DNA of 64,000 nt from Aquila chrysaetos chrysaetos (taxonomy: Eukaryota; Chordata; Aves; Accipitriformes; Accipitridae): the NCBI RefSeq assembly GCF_900496995.4, contig NC_044005.1, positions 51,160,517-51,224,516 of the forward strand, read 5' to 3'. Numbering within the stretch: position 1 is the stretch's first letter; the number at the start of each line of letters is the position of its first letter. The position numbers were made by a program, and so were the translations under genes. A model generated the notes under the pieces. It saw nothing but the letters and a program-made list of their open reading frames with translations, ran no database searches and was not told the origin of the DNA. This document shows, one piece after another, positions 13,141-25,900 of the stretch.

Positions 13141-13715
13141 GGGCCCGGCGGGACAGCAGTGCGGCGCAGACAGAGATGGACGCCATCAGGGAGCCTTCAG
13201 TGATGGGCCTGGTGGCATGCGGGCGGCAGGCCGTGTTTTCTACCCGAGCGAGCTGCGCTGGGGAGTGGCGGGCCGATGACTGGGAGCGGTGGGCCGATGA
13301 CTAGCGAGGGATCCCTGAGGGACGCTCGCCCTGAGGCGTTTCCCGCAGCCCTCGGGGCCTCCTCACCCGCTGTGCCATCTTTCATCCCTTTGCCCGAAAC
13401 ACGCCGCTGCTCTCCGAGCCCCTCGACGTCCCTGCCGCCCAACAGCGCTGGAGCCCCGCGCCCTCCGTGTTTCACTCGACGGCGGGGCGCAGGGCCGCGA
13501 GGGGGGCTCTGTGTGTGTGTTTGTGCGTCTCTCCCGCAGCAGCGAGAGGGCCTTCCCCCCCCCCCCCCGCGCCGCCTGGGGCTTCGCCGGTCCCCTCGGG
13601 CGGAGGGGAGGCTCCCTCCCGGTGCAGCCGGGGGACTCCCGTCTCCTTTCCCCGGGGCCGCGGCCCCCATCGCCCCGGCACCGGGCGGTGAGGCGGGCGC
13701 GGGCCGAGAGCGACG

Positions 13716-13725
13716 GCGCATGCGC
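13716..13725. promoter_or_regulatory. NRF1-type palindrome in ATL2 promoter
   Basis: Perfect GCGCATGCGC palindrome about 190 bp upstream of the ATL2 start codon. This is the core of the NRF1 (nuclear respiratory factor 1) consensus, common in CpG-island promoters of housekeeping genes. Binding is inferred from the motif only. Confidence 0.55.
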
Positions 13726-13875
13726 CGCCCTGGGATTGAGGAGGTGTGGGGGGGCGGGTCGCGGGCCGCGCGTGCGCCGCTCCTCCCCCTCCCTGGGCGG
13801 GCAGCCGGGGGCGCTAGGACCCGCCCTGCCCGCGCGCTGCCGCCGGCGGGCGATAAAGGTCTCGCGGCGGAGCTC

Positions 13876-13883
13876 TGACGTCA
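13876..13883. promoter_or_regulatory. Full cAMP response element (CRE)
   Basis: The octamer TGACGTCA is a perfect CRE, lying 28 bp upstream of the ATL2 ATG inside the CpG island. Its position suggests it is near or just downstream of the transcription start. It is a candidate site for CREB/ATF factors, including the ATF branch of the ER stress response. That link is inferred. Confidence 0.55.
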
Positions 13884-13908
13884 CGGCGAGTTAATTTTAA
13901 ACCCGGAC

Positions 13909-13918
13909 AAGATGGCGG
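13909..13918 (+). promoter_or_regulatory. YY1-type motif overlapping the ATL2 start codon
   Basis: AAGATGGCGG matches the YY1 consensus, which in many vertebrate housekeeping genes lies just downstream of the transcription start and contains the initiating ATG. This supports translation starting at 13912 and a short 5' UTR. Confidence 0.5.
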
Positions 13919-13972
13919 AAAGGGACGCGGCGCGGCGCGCGGGTCCGGCCCGCCAACGGCCCGACCCGGCAG
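13912..13972 (+). CDS. ATL2: ATL2 coding exon 1
   Basis: 61 nt encoding the start and a short Arg/Ala/Pro-rich segment ([20 protein letters not shown] plus one base). The donor is CAG|GTAACG at 13973. Mammalian exon 1 is similarly basic and low in complexity, so the call rests on the start context, phase match to exon 2 and the MAE-type opening. Confidence 0.85.
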
Positions 13973-16900
13973 GTAACGCGGTTCCCCCCCCCCCCCCAAC
14001 CCTCCCTCCTCACCCCGCGCCCCGGGCGGGCGGCGGCGGCGGGCCGGCGGCGGCGGGGCTGCCCGCAGGAGAACGCGGGGCTGGGCGGCTGGAGTTGTCG
14101 GCGGGCGGCGCCGGGGGAGGCCCCGCTGTCTCCCCCCCCCCCCCCCCCTCCTCAAAATGGCGGGGGCGGCCGCCCGCCCCGACGCCCAGCTCTCGAGGGG
14201 CGGCCGGGGGAAGCCGGCGCGGCGGCCCCGCCGCTCGCTCCCGCGCGGGGTCACCCCGCTCTCCCTTGCGCGGCCGGGGGCCTCCCGCTGTGCGGACGGC
14301 GGCCCGTACCGGAGCGGGGGCGGCCGGCGGCGCGGGCCGGGGGCCGGTGCCCTTACTCTCCGCCGGTGCGTACGTCGCGGGGGGCCGCGGGCCGGCGTGC
14401 GGCTGGGGCCGCCCGGCGGGGCCGGGGGGCGCCGGGCTGGCACGCCGCCGGGGCCGGGGCGAGGCAGCCCGGAGGGCGCCCGCTTCCTCGGAGCCGCGTC
14501 CACCTGCGGAGGGGGCAGCGCGGGGCAGGAGGCGGCTGATTTCCCCCACACCCCCCACACCCCCGGAGCCGGTGCCCTCCACCGTCAGTGCTGTTCCTGC
14601 CTGCGATCTATCCTCTGGTGGTGATGGGACATGGCTGTGGCTCGGTGGTGAGCCTCGGCTGTGCTGGAGTATGCGCAGTATGTTTTCTTTAATGTGTTTT
14701 TATTCTCAAGAATAGCTTAAAAGCTGAGAGCTTGTAACCCTCTCCCTGCCACGCTCCGCGTGAGGGTGGACCTGGGGCTTGCGAGGACTGTACTGACTTG
14801 GACGCGAAGTTGAATCGTGTGAGGTTTTTAGCGCTGCATTAGAACACTGAACTATTTTAACGTCTTTGTTGTATAACTCTCACTTAATTTGGAAGCAGAA
14901 GGATTGGACTGGGCACGATTAAACAAAATCTAGCAGATGCCATGTGCCACTATTGGTTTCAATTGCCTCATTTGCAAGCCGGCTAGAGACTGGGAAATCT
15001 AACCGGGCTGTAAACTGGCAGGTGCGGAGTGGCTACTCCGCTGACTCTTTTTATAGGGAGGAAAAGGCAATGCTTCTGAGCATGTGGAAATGTTTGATTG
15101 TGTTTGGCAGCATTGCGATTTTAATAATTTAAAAGAGTCCAGAGACTGAATTGAGGATACGATACTGCTTTACTGTGTGAGTACTGGTTTCTCCCCCACA
15201 GGCACTGCTGAATTTTCTTTGACGGTTCTCTGTGTTTTCATCACTATGGATTTTAATAATCTCAAAGTATCAGAGCATTGCATAACTGTCTCAGGGTCAT
15301 AAAAGTGCCAGCACACTTGTAATAAACGGCCTTTGAGGTAGCTGCGCCTGCTTCCACCAGTAATGATGGTACATGTCACTGTTAAGTTGCTTGTGTACTT
15401 TAGGCATGGGATGACTTAACTGGTAGGGTCTGCATGTACAGCTATGGATGATCTGTGCCTGCCTGCAGAAGAGCTTTCTGTACAATGAAATAAAGCAGAG
15501 TGGTAGATAGGAATAGTTACAAGAGGAGAAATTAACAGGAAAGGCCTATAACTCCTCCTGTACCATTACTAAGTGTTGCTTAACAGCTACTACCTTCTAG
15601 CTTACCCTAAAGTCACTAATGATGTTACAGTTCCTCCTCAAATAATAGCAGTAGTTCTGTGGTGTTTCAACTAGAATTCTTTTGGAAGCAGGGAGTGGGG
15701 TTGAGGAAGGCTCTATTACTTCCTTTTCATGTTTACCTGCCTGCGACTTAAAGACATTTCTGAAACAGTTCTAGCACAGAACAGTTTTACTTGAACTATC
15801 ATAAAAGCATTCCTTTAAATAACAACAGTCTTTCCCAGTTTAGGAGGCCGAGCAGCATTTCTTCATCTTGGATGGACAGGAATGCTTGAGCCAGGTCTTG
15901 CAGGAGTGCTGATACTTCTCAGGTACCTTGTGCCTTGTGCAGTCCCTGTGTTTTGGTTAAATATCAGTGATTAATGTTTGCTTACTGAATGTACTAATAA
16001 AGTACTACTGACTGGAGCAAAATACTTGTGATGGATGAGGGATTGTCGTCTCTTCTTGTCCTAATAAGAATAGGGACGCTGCCTCAAGCTGGCTAGACTG
16101 GATAAGAGCAGGTCTGTTGGAGGGGAGGAGGGCTGGGGATTTTCCCCCAATGTAGTAGAAGAGCACATATCACATCCTCTCTGACTTTTGAGTTTTGCCC
16201 AACTGCAAAAAACAGATGTAATACACGAATGGAAATGCAGGTAGATTAAATTCTGTGTTCTTCTTGCTTTGGTAGTGAACTGCAGTGGTCTTAGTCTCCA
16301 GTGCAAGCTGGATCGCAGGTTTCACTTCAGCACTGTGATAAAAATAGTTTTAACTTTGTGCCGGTTGTTAGTAGTCTGTTGTACATCTTAGCACAGTCTG
16401 TAAAAGTTTCTAACTGTTCCAAGGACGTTCATAAGGAAAACTGCCAAGGTTCACTTAAATCTAACTTTTCTATGTAAGGTGAAGTTTGAAGTTGCTTGTT
16501 ACTGCACTGCAGTCATGAACAGTGACTGCATGGGGATGATTTTTGATATCCTGGCATGGCAGTCTTTGAATGGGAAGTTTTAAACTTTAAAATCAGGCTG
16601 AATTGTTTCCTTGTTTTTACTGTTGCTGCATGCTGTGCCTACAATGTGATCCGCAAGCTGCCAGTTTGAGTGCAGTTTTCCAGCTTCCTGCTAAATGCTG
16701 CATTAACTTCTCAAACTTACTATACCAATCATTAGTATTTTAGGGTTTTGTCTTTAATCTCGACTGCTTAAGGTGAGGAAGGCACAAAAATATTTTCTAA
16801 GCTTCTGCATAGGCAGGCCTGCTGTATTTGTCATTTGTAAACAACTGGAAGTTTTCAGAAGTACTTACATACATTGGTTCTTAAGACTTTACTCTTACTG

Positions 16901-19900
16901 GAGAACGACTGGGTCTCTTTCTCAAAACATTTTCAGCAACTTGAACTTCTTAAGATGTCCTGGAGGAAAGATGGAAATAGCTTTCCTTGTTTTTGGAAGG
17001 TTGTTCTTGACATGAAGAACATTATCTTATCCTATAGCTGATTTTGAGGTCATAGTGCTGTGTAGGGAGTTGAGTCGATTTACAGGAATACAGTTTGCGG
17101 GGTTGGGATTTGTATCTGAAACGCCAGAGCAAACAGATGAGCAAGTTTGAAATATATGTGAAAACATTGCTCAGATTGATGCTTGCTATTCCAGTTAGCT
17201 GCAAAGAAATGACTGACGTGAAATGAGTGATGTCTATTAGGACAAGGATTATAATCAAGTCATTTCTAGCAGCAAATTATTATGTAATAGGGACTAATGT
17301 TGTGAGAGCATTGGTAGCTAACTTGTCTGACCTTTAACTTCTCTTTATTTTTGAAAAAAATTAATATATTTTGTGTAGTGTTCATTTCTGGGATAGCAAG
17401 ATTTTATGTACTTGCTAAGCATGCTTTTTTGAAACGCATGGAATATAAAAATCGGAGGAACTCAGAAGGCATTTAAATTCAGAAGTTGATCTTCTGCCCA
17501 TTTAAGAAACCTGGAATGAAATGTGAGGAATTTGAAGATCTGTCTTTCCTCCCCCACTGTTAATTCTTATTTGACTGAATTTATCTCTAAGACATGAAGG
17601 TAACACCCATTGTATTCTGTAGCTGTACAAACGAGTTACTGGGAGATGATCTAGGGTATAAATTAACGCTAGGCAGGTAACTGCCTGTTGGTGTTTAACT
17701 GGAGTTCTTACTGCAGCAAAGCAAGGAGCTTACCCTCCCCGTTTGGGAGGGAGCGTACATACATCATTATAGTGCCATAGCTGGTAAATTCACTTAATGA
17801 ATTACCTCCATAGCAGGTTGTTCATGCACTTACATATCCTAAAGCTCTCTAGTTAGTTTGCCTGGAGTCTATCACTGAGAATTCCAGCTGCTTCATGGGG
17901 ACGTTTCTCCTTGAGTTAACAAGACTAGTTTGTATCTCATTCTATTGTGAGAATAGATCTTTGTGCTCAATATGATCTGTGAAGCTAAATAAGTCTCTTC
18001 TCCCTTTCCCGTTAACTAAACAGAAAAAATAGCTATGCTGATTTTATAATGGTTAGTAGCTGGCTTCTCTTTAAGGTTGGAAAAACTTCAAGCAGAATGT
18101 TTGATACCAAAGATGGCATCACTGAGCCATACATCATCCAAGGCAGTCTGAGAAAAGTTACCTGAGTGAATGCAGGTAAGCTGGGTATGGGAATTCCTGT
18201 TTGATGCCAGCTTGATGAACTCATGAGCAGGGCTAACAGGAAATCAAATATAATGTGAAAGAGAAGTCCATTTGGGCCTCTGCAGAAATGATTTATGAAA
18301 GACCAGCTTCTTTTAAAAGAATCACCCTGCTCTTCTGTATCCTGGAGGAATAGATAAGAGATCTGTCAAAGCTCTAAGGCTGCACAAAGTGCCTTTTGGG
18401 AAAGGACTCAGCTTACAGCTTGGTTACTGGGCCTCTACTTACGGCTTGCGTACATTGTGAGGGATATTCTGATATGCTTTTGCTAGGAGGGGAGATGTCT
18501 CATCTAATTTTTTTTTTCTTGTTCTAGATGTATTTCCAGCTTTATTTTCAGTGCAGACAGTGAGCAAATGACTGATTGCATTTTCAGCCCTACATACCAG
18601 TGATTTCTACATGGCAAGGTGGGGTTTGTGTGCTACTGCAAGTCTTGGCAGGTTTCTCTTAAAAGACTGGAATGGAAGCCAAAAGCTGAAAGGCAGTGGA
18701 GTTGAAGACTTGAACTAATAAAAGGTTGTACAGGTTACAGACATGGAGTGTGGAATGTAATTTCCAGTAAATTGGTATTTAAGAGTAGAACTTAATTTAC
18801 TCTTATGCAGTTGTTGCTCAAGTGAGATCAGAATCAGGTTCCGATCTGTAGCTAGTGTCAAATCGTAATACATTTTTTATTTTTTTCACCATTGCCTTAG
18901 AGATAGTCATGTTGAATTTACAAGTTCTTGTTGGTCTCAGTAAAATATTTGAAGTATATTTTGAGCAATGTGTTGTGTAATGATTCCAGGACAACAAGGT
19001 TGGTTGTTTGGGGTTTTTTTTGTGTGTTTTTTTTTTTTTTTTTAACTTCGATTGGAAATCATAGAAATCTATGGGAGAACGTGTCAACTGCTCGTACTGA
19101 CGTGTTACGACTACTTCTTGTATGTCGTGCGTACTTGGAAAAGTTGTTCTCACCTCTTATCTTCTCAAACAGTGTGGTACTGCTGAGTGGAAGAATAAGT
19201 GCAGTTATTTTAACTGTCTCTGTAAGCTCAATCCTATGATACTACTGCCTGCAAACTTGCATGCTATGTCTTATTCCCCTCCTCAACCCCTTCTGCAGTT
19301 TCAGCTCCTCAGGTAAATATAAGAAAGGGTCTTCTGGCTTTTACTTACAGCTGTTCATTTATCTTGGTCTGTGTAGTGTGATCTACTTGAGAAACCTTAA
19401 ACAACTGGGAAATGAAAAGTACCATCTGTCAATCCTCTGCCTAATATGGAAGTAGTCACAGTACTGATTTCAGGGGAGGAACAGTCACTTGAAGTGCATG
19501 AACTGCTAGGCACGGAGGCAGAAGCTTGGCTTCCTTTAATGTGTTGCTTAGACATAGAATAGTAGTGAAAATGACTGCTGTAGAAGATTAGGTTAAGGTT
19601 CTTGATACAGCCAAATCACTTTCTTAAAACAAGAAGTTATCTTGCTTTTAAGAGAAATAATTTCTTATATACTTTGTAATTCTGAACTAATACTAAGGAA
19701 TTGTTCTTGTTAATGACAGCAGTGTGATTCTAAACATGGCTTTAAAGCTGCCCTCAAGGCAGGTGTCACTTATCTTCCAAGCAACAAAGTCTTAAGCTTG
19801 TCATGGGGATAAAGGAGGGAATGCAGTACAAAATACTTAAAAGGAAATCTTTCTAAATGCTAGTATGTCAGACTTCATAGTACAGAAATTGTTTGGAAAA

Positions 19901-22900
19901 GTGCAGTAAGTAATGCTTTTGGGGACTGGGGCACAGAACTGGGGTATTTTCTAGAGCTAACAGTACTGTAGAAGTAAGCAGCTACTGAAAACTTAGCACA
20001 TGTTTTGCTCAGATTTAAAAGGCAAAAAAAATTCTTTCAAAATAAAATAATGGTGGTAGGAGCATTAAGAAATGCAACTTCTGCTATTAAGCTTAATTTT
20101 TTCAATGGAAAAACAAACACGCTATCTTTTATGAACACTTAGCAGATGCGATTAAATACTTGTGGAATCTTCAGATGCTACTAGGAATCCTGCTTGTTTG
20201 AGGAGACCCTTAAAATGCAATCTGGTGCTTTTGAAAGAGGTTGGAAGTTGGCTCGTGATAGACTGAATGTTATTCTTAGAGTCTCAGTCCAAGTACTTTG
20301 AGTTGCAGACGTATCACTGTTTCATTAATCAAATATCAAACTGAGCTGTTCTGTAGTCTAAGCTGTTGTTGACTTCTTATTTCTGTAGTGCATTAGAACT
20401 GACTAGATTAAGCTTTTGTGAGCTTTAAAGAGCAGCACACTGCTATCTATATCTGGGTTCATCTTCTAAACCTAGGCTTCTCTCCCCAGTGTTTGTCCTC
20501 TATATGCTGTAAGGAAAGATTTCATGGATCCACTGAATGAGGACAATAAATATGATCTACAAAGGCTAAACTGTTGGTTGGAGGGGGATGTTAAACACAC
20601 AGTCTTCAGACAGTTGTATTTCCTTCTTCCTTCTCCACCCAAGTGAAAGATGGATATTAAACGATTTGTGGTATCGACATATGGTATGTTGTCCTGTCCT
20701 GTAGTAAAGCAGTTAGATTGGCTAGATGTATTCAGACTAGTCCGAGCACTTGATGTAAAGAAAAGTAGTAACCAACCCCCCTTCTGTGTTTGTTACTTTC
20801 AGGAGGATGGTGTGGCTTGCCTTACCTCTGGGATTACTCTCTTCTTTTTCCCCTCAATGCTATATTCACCACTAGGCTTGACTGGCCAGCAGTCATTAGC
20901 ATATGTACACAAAACAACGGCATTTGCTGTCCCAAGAAAATGCCATTTAAAAACCAGAAATGCTCCTGTTGTTAAGACTCTTGTTTTGCTAGCAGTGGCT
21001 GAGGTTTCTGTGGTAACAAGTGTCGTGAATGATGTTAAAGAAGCTTAGGTAAGAAGGTAAGTCTCGAGCCCTTTGAACTGATATGAAGGTGCTTGTTGCA
21101 TGGAACTGAGCTACTAAAGTGTAAGTGTTTTACAGCGTCCTTGTGACAACATAACTGGTGATTTTGAAATCAAAATTCTTCTAATCTGCTCTTTAGTAGA
21201 GACAACTCTTAGCAGGTACAGTATAATCAGTAGGAGCGTTCAAGGGAATGCTCCTCTAGTGCAGAAAGGACTATGCCAAGCTCAAGGTCTTCCCACCAGT
21301 TAAAGCATCCTAGCCTGTGTTATTGACAAAACTGAAACAAGTGTTAACCTCCATTTGCAAAGGAAGGAAACCTTGTTAAGTGAAGGTTAACAAATGTTTT
21401 GGCTAGCCCAGCCTAAATCTGAACTCTTTCACATCTAGACAAATCCTTGGCATCACACAGTCTGATCCAGTTACAGCCCAGTTGTCTACCCATCTTTGCA
21501 GTGTTATCACATATCACTAAGTCAGTCTCCACATGAACACACTTCTTAACTGTACTTGTGAGTTCTGAGAGTCTGGAGAAGTTTTCCAGCCTAACTAGGT
21601 TATAGTCACAAAGCTGAACTTTTCCTTTGGCACCCGTGCCCAGTCAAGCAGCTTGTGCCTCCCCCTCAGTTGTGCTGGTGCAGGTGTTTCAGGGGCTGTA
21701 GAGTGTCCAGCGCATCACCTTGTGTTTGTTTGTTCAAGATAAGTTGGTTCCTGGACCTAGGACAGTGGTGCCAGCCCAGAGTAGTGTATTGCCTGTAGTG
21801 TTCAACAGCACAGCTGAACTGACCCTATGCCCTGCAGATGAAGCTGCGTAGCTCTGCTTTTTGTCTTCAGCTCTAGTGCTCATGGGACTCTTAATGAGGT
21901 GATACAGTTTGTAGAAAACTGTTCATATTGGATTGCTTTTTCTGCTGGTTTGGTTTGTTTAGCTGACTTGACTCTTGGCAGTGTTGGTTATGTGGCAAAA
22001 TTAGCAGGGAAGGCAGTGTGGTACTGTGTGGTGCTGGAAATGGGAAAGAGTGGGAGAGCCCTTGGGTGAGTGGGTGGTTAAGACTCAGCTGTGCTACTGA
22101 AATGGGCTTGAAGAGGCAACAGGGGAGAGGAGGAGGCAGTTACTGGTGCTGTCCTGTTGGCAGAATAAATGTACTTTGAGCTGTTGCCTTAGCAAGGGAC
22201 TTCTGTGTAGCAACAGCAATCATGCCTGGCAGAGGCTCAGGAATTGTGGAGAGTAGGTGCGGGGCTCTGAAGTATATGAATCTGGTTAGGTGCTGTATCA
22301 TTTATTATGGGTTAATTGCAGGGAAAGTGATGTGGTAGCCCAGGCCTCTTTCTCTGCCTGCTTAGCAGCAGGGACTGTGATGAAAACTACTTTTGCTGTG
22401 TGAGAAAAATGTCTTCCTCCAGTGGAGATAAAGTGAACACATGCAAAATGAGATCTGTTTTGCTGGTTTCAGTTCTCCTGAAATGTGACTTGTGTGGGGC
22501 TTTTTTCCTGTTTTGATTTACATTCTTGATCTGGGCATTAATTGTGTTGGCACATGTTGCTGTTTCCCCCAGTCACACTTCCCTTTCATCTGGTGGGTGT
22601 GTTAGTGACACTACCAGGTTAAGAACAGTTGAGAAGGGAGCGGAAAGAGGAATTTAAATACCCTGTGAAGGTGTCTGAATGTAGTTACTGTATCAGTTTT
22701 GCTAGCTACTTCATCTAGAGAAGGCAGTTTCTTACCGCAAACCCAGTCTCTCCGTGTCCTGCTTGTTATTTCTTGAAATGAAATGTAGAACTCTTTATTG
22801 AAACAGAATTACAGAGTTCAGTGCTGGAAAAGGCTGGATGGGAGGCTCTCTTAGCTATGGGAACTTAAAGGGAGGTGGGAAGCTGAGTGTAAACTGGATA

Positions 22901-25900
22901 TTGGGCTGAAAGATCACTTTTGCTTAGAAGCTTCAGATTGTTAGAAGCGTGGTTTGATCAAAAAGCAAAAATTAAAGCCTCTTTGGCTTGCTCTGTTTCC
23001 TTAAACCGGTTGGTGTTCCTGACTGACAGCTTGTTTATCCTGGAAATGAGTATGAAAACTGGCCCTTCGGTATACCTCCCTGTACAGCAAAAGTGAGCAC
23101 TTGCTTGCTGCTGAGCACCTCTGTGGCTGTGGTAGAGATGCAGCTGCAGCTGGGTGACTAAACCTATTGCTGCTAATCTAAAGATCAAACATGGGGTGAT
23201 TGTAGTTGGCACGTATCGCCTTACTCTTTTCACCCTATCCTTCTCGCTCAAAATCTTGGTTTGGGTTAGCTGATCGTTGTTTAAATTGTCAGCTGCTGAC
23301 ATGAGGAATACGTGCAAGGTACATAAAATGTAGTTACAGCCTAAACCAATTAGAAAATACTGACTGATTCTTCCTGGGTGAGCAACAACCTTAAATAAAA
23401 TCACTCTGAAATACAAGTAGAGGTTTGCCGAATTTAAATCTGTGTGGCCTGTAAGGATCCAGTTAGCCTGCAGTGTTCACAAAGAGCTTTCACTTGCTGT
23501 TTCCAGAGTCCATGGTGAGCTAGGGCATTGTCAGATCTGGTGGGTTCTCATTCCCATTCTCAAGAACCTGGGGGGCAGGTAAGAAAGGGGAGAAAAGGTG
23601 AGGAAGAGGCCTTTTAGTGCTTTCATCTGCCTTAGTGTTCTAAAGCAGCATTCTTTGAGGGGGCTGGAAAAGTACTGGTAAACCTTACTGTGGGTAGAGA
23701 TCCTGTTAGGTCCTTCAGTGACTGTGCTAATAATAGCTGTGGTTTTTAGGCAGAGTGGAAGAAGGATGAGAAGCATGCTTTGTCGCTATCCCTACCCTCC
23801 ACGTTTTTCCTTGTAGCTATGGAGAAACATCTTTCTTACTAAGTTCATGATGTGCTTTCAGAAAAGCAATCCTTTTACATATATAAATTTTTTTTTTTTT
23901 GTTACTTAGTAGGTTGTGTCAGGGTTTGTCCTGCTTCTGTCTAAGCCTCTGCTTATTGGTGTTCTCTTACTTGTATGCATTTGCTGAAAATAGCTGAATT
24001 TGAGGGTTGACTTTTTTGCTGCACCTCTTCATTACAATTAAGTCTCCCCCTAGCTTCTCTGTCCCCTTAAATGGAGAATGCAGAATGCCAGCTTATCAGT
24101 ATTTTGCATAGCTATGGGAGAGCTGTCTGCTCCTGCATGCATGCAGACCATTCAACAGAGAAGCAATTTAAAGCACTTAGGAGTAGACAGGCCTATTGTT
24201 TGATTAGTTATGGTGCTTCCTAGGTATCTAGGTCATCAGAATATCTTCTTTTTCCCCTTCCTTGGCAGAACTGTAGCTTCGGGTACTTCTCGCTTCTGCT
24301 CACAGTTTATGTAACAGTTCTAGATCTGTCCCTTAACATCCCATTGCCCTGAAGGAGCAGAGAGAGTTAAATGTGTCTTCCCCCCTCCCCATCTCCTCTG
24401 TCAGTCTTATTGGATATCCAAACAAGTCTTTGGAACTTAGCTCATCAGTCCTATTTATAGCTGAATTATTCAAAACATTTAATTATTTCTGGCCTTAAAA
24501 TGAGCTACTTGGCAGTATTTGCTAGTCAGCAATAGGAAAGCAGTGATGCATTAAGGTCTGTGGCAGTCCCTAGCTTTCATGTGGGTCTTGTCGTGAGTTT
24601 ACTGCATGGAGTAGGACTGCTGGAGAAAGGGGAGGACAATTTTGTGACTTAAATCTAGTCTTTTTTTTTTTTTCTAGTAGGTGTGCCAGATTTTTTACCT
24701 TGTCCAAATAAGGTTTGAAGGTTAACCTATTTTTTTTTTTCTACGCTTTGGAACTCAGTTCGCACATGCCTACACTCTCCTCAGTTCACTACACCAAAAC
24801 AAGAAACATTTAAACAGTTTGTCTCCTTTCTCTCTAAGGAAATTTTCCTAGGTGAAGCTCTTGAGAGAATGCATTACATTTAAATGTGGTGCAGCAGTTT
24901 CCTCATGATAACTTATTTTAAGCTTTTGATTCAAGCTGTGAACTCCCTCAGGCTGTGGAGGTAGAACAAGATTTCAAGCCAGATGGTTTGAGGTTGGTGT
25001 AGCTCACTTAGCTTGCTTTACCATTCAGGTGTGTGGGGGAACCTATCACGCATCTGTATTGAGCTACGAGTGGGAGATTTAAGATCATTTTTGCATGGAC
25101 ACAGATGTGTGGTGTCTGTAGAGCACCAGGAGAAAGAGTTCAGGGATGCTGAGAGCTGAAGTATCTAGGTGTACTGGAAGTCTTGATTTAAAGTTGAACT
25201 TCTAGTAAAGTGCAGGTTTCTATACAAACAAGATACTAAGACTACCAGCTTGAAGACGTACAGAGTGAAGTCTTTGTAACTCCTTGTGACAGAGCAAATG
25301 GAAGGAGTACTGATGAGAGCTATCTACAATAATGAAAGTGACTTCTTTAGACTTTGTTCATAATCCAAGTCTTAAGCCACTAAAAAGCAAATGGGATTTA
25401 AATTTAATGTTGTGCTGCATCTGTGTGCAGTTGTCTGTGTCTAACCCACTGTCCAGAGAAGCAATTACTAGTTGTCATTCAGTGCTTGTTGATCAAAAAC
25501 CTATAATGCATCTAAAACCAACTGAATTCAGCAATTAGTGTGTGCTTTTTTTGTTGTGAATGAATGTGAATGATGTGTTTAATGAGCTCAAGCTGTATTT
25601 GGATTGAAACTTAAAGGTAGTTATGTTGGTACTTTATTTCAATTAATGTGCTTAAAGGGAGGAACTTGCAACTAAAGCAGGCTGTCTCTTATTTTCATAG
25701 CATGCAGGTTGAGCTGACTGTTCTCACTCCCATGTTGTTACACTACAGGACAAATAGGTTATCAGCTGCTAGCTGTGTACTTAGGGGAAGCAGGAATTAG
25801 CTTTTCATTTTACCTTATACTTTAGGAAACAGGTAATTTAGTTGAGTTTGTTCAGTTGAAATATTGTCTGTACATACACAAGACACTACTGTTCTCAAAA

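Larger units (their letters stand above)
13140..14600. promoter_or_regulatory. CpG island covering the ATL2 promoter, exon 1 and start of intron 1
   Basis: CpG dinucleotides are dense from about 13.14 to 14.6 kb and fall off sharply on both sides. The island contains the ATL2 start codon at 13912, an NRF1-type palindrome, a CRE and GC boxes, and no canonical TATA box at the usual distance. Three long poly-C runs lie at 13555-13568, 13984-13997 and 14132-14148. Long open frames on both strands here are produced by GC richness and are not genes. Confidence 0.85.

Noticed and set aside
12943-13304. A possible coding exon just upstream of the ATL2 CpG island, after a TTTCCAG acceptor-like site at 13001
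   Set aside because: Two frames are open, neither resembles a protein family, and there is no phase-compatible partner exon.
13197-14582. Several 150-250 codon frames on the - strand of the ATL2 CpG island
   Set aside because: They overlap each other in different frames, consist of Pro/Arg/Gly/Ala runs and match no family. They are explained by the scarcity of stop codons in GC-rich DNA.
13912-14715. 267-codon + frame running from the ATL2 ATG through the exon 1 donor into intron 1
   Set aside because: It reads through a good GTAACG donor into low-complexity Gly/Pro/Arg CpG-island sequence, while splicing to 30751 gives a conserved atlastin. Only the first 61 nt are coding.
20650-21048. 132-codon + frame in ATL2 intron 1 as a possible nested gene
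   Set aside because: No homology recalled, no acceptor or donor logic, and composition typical of intron.
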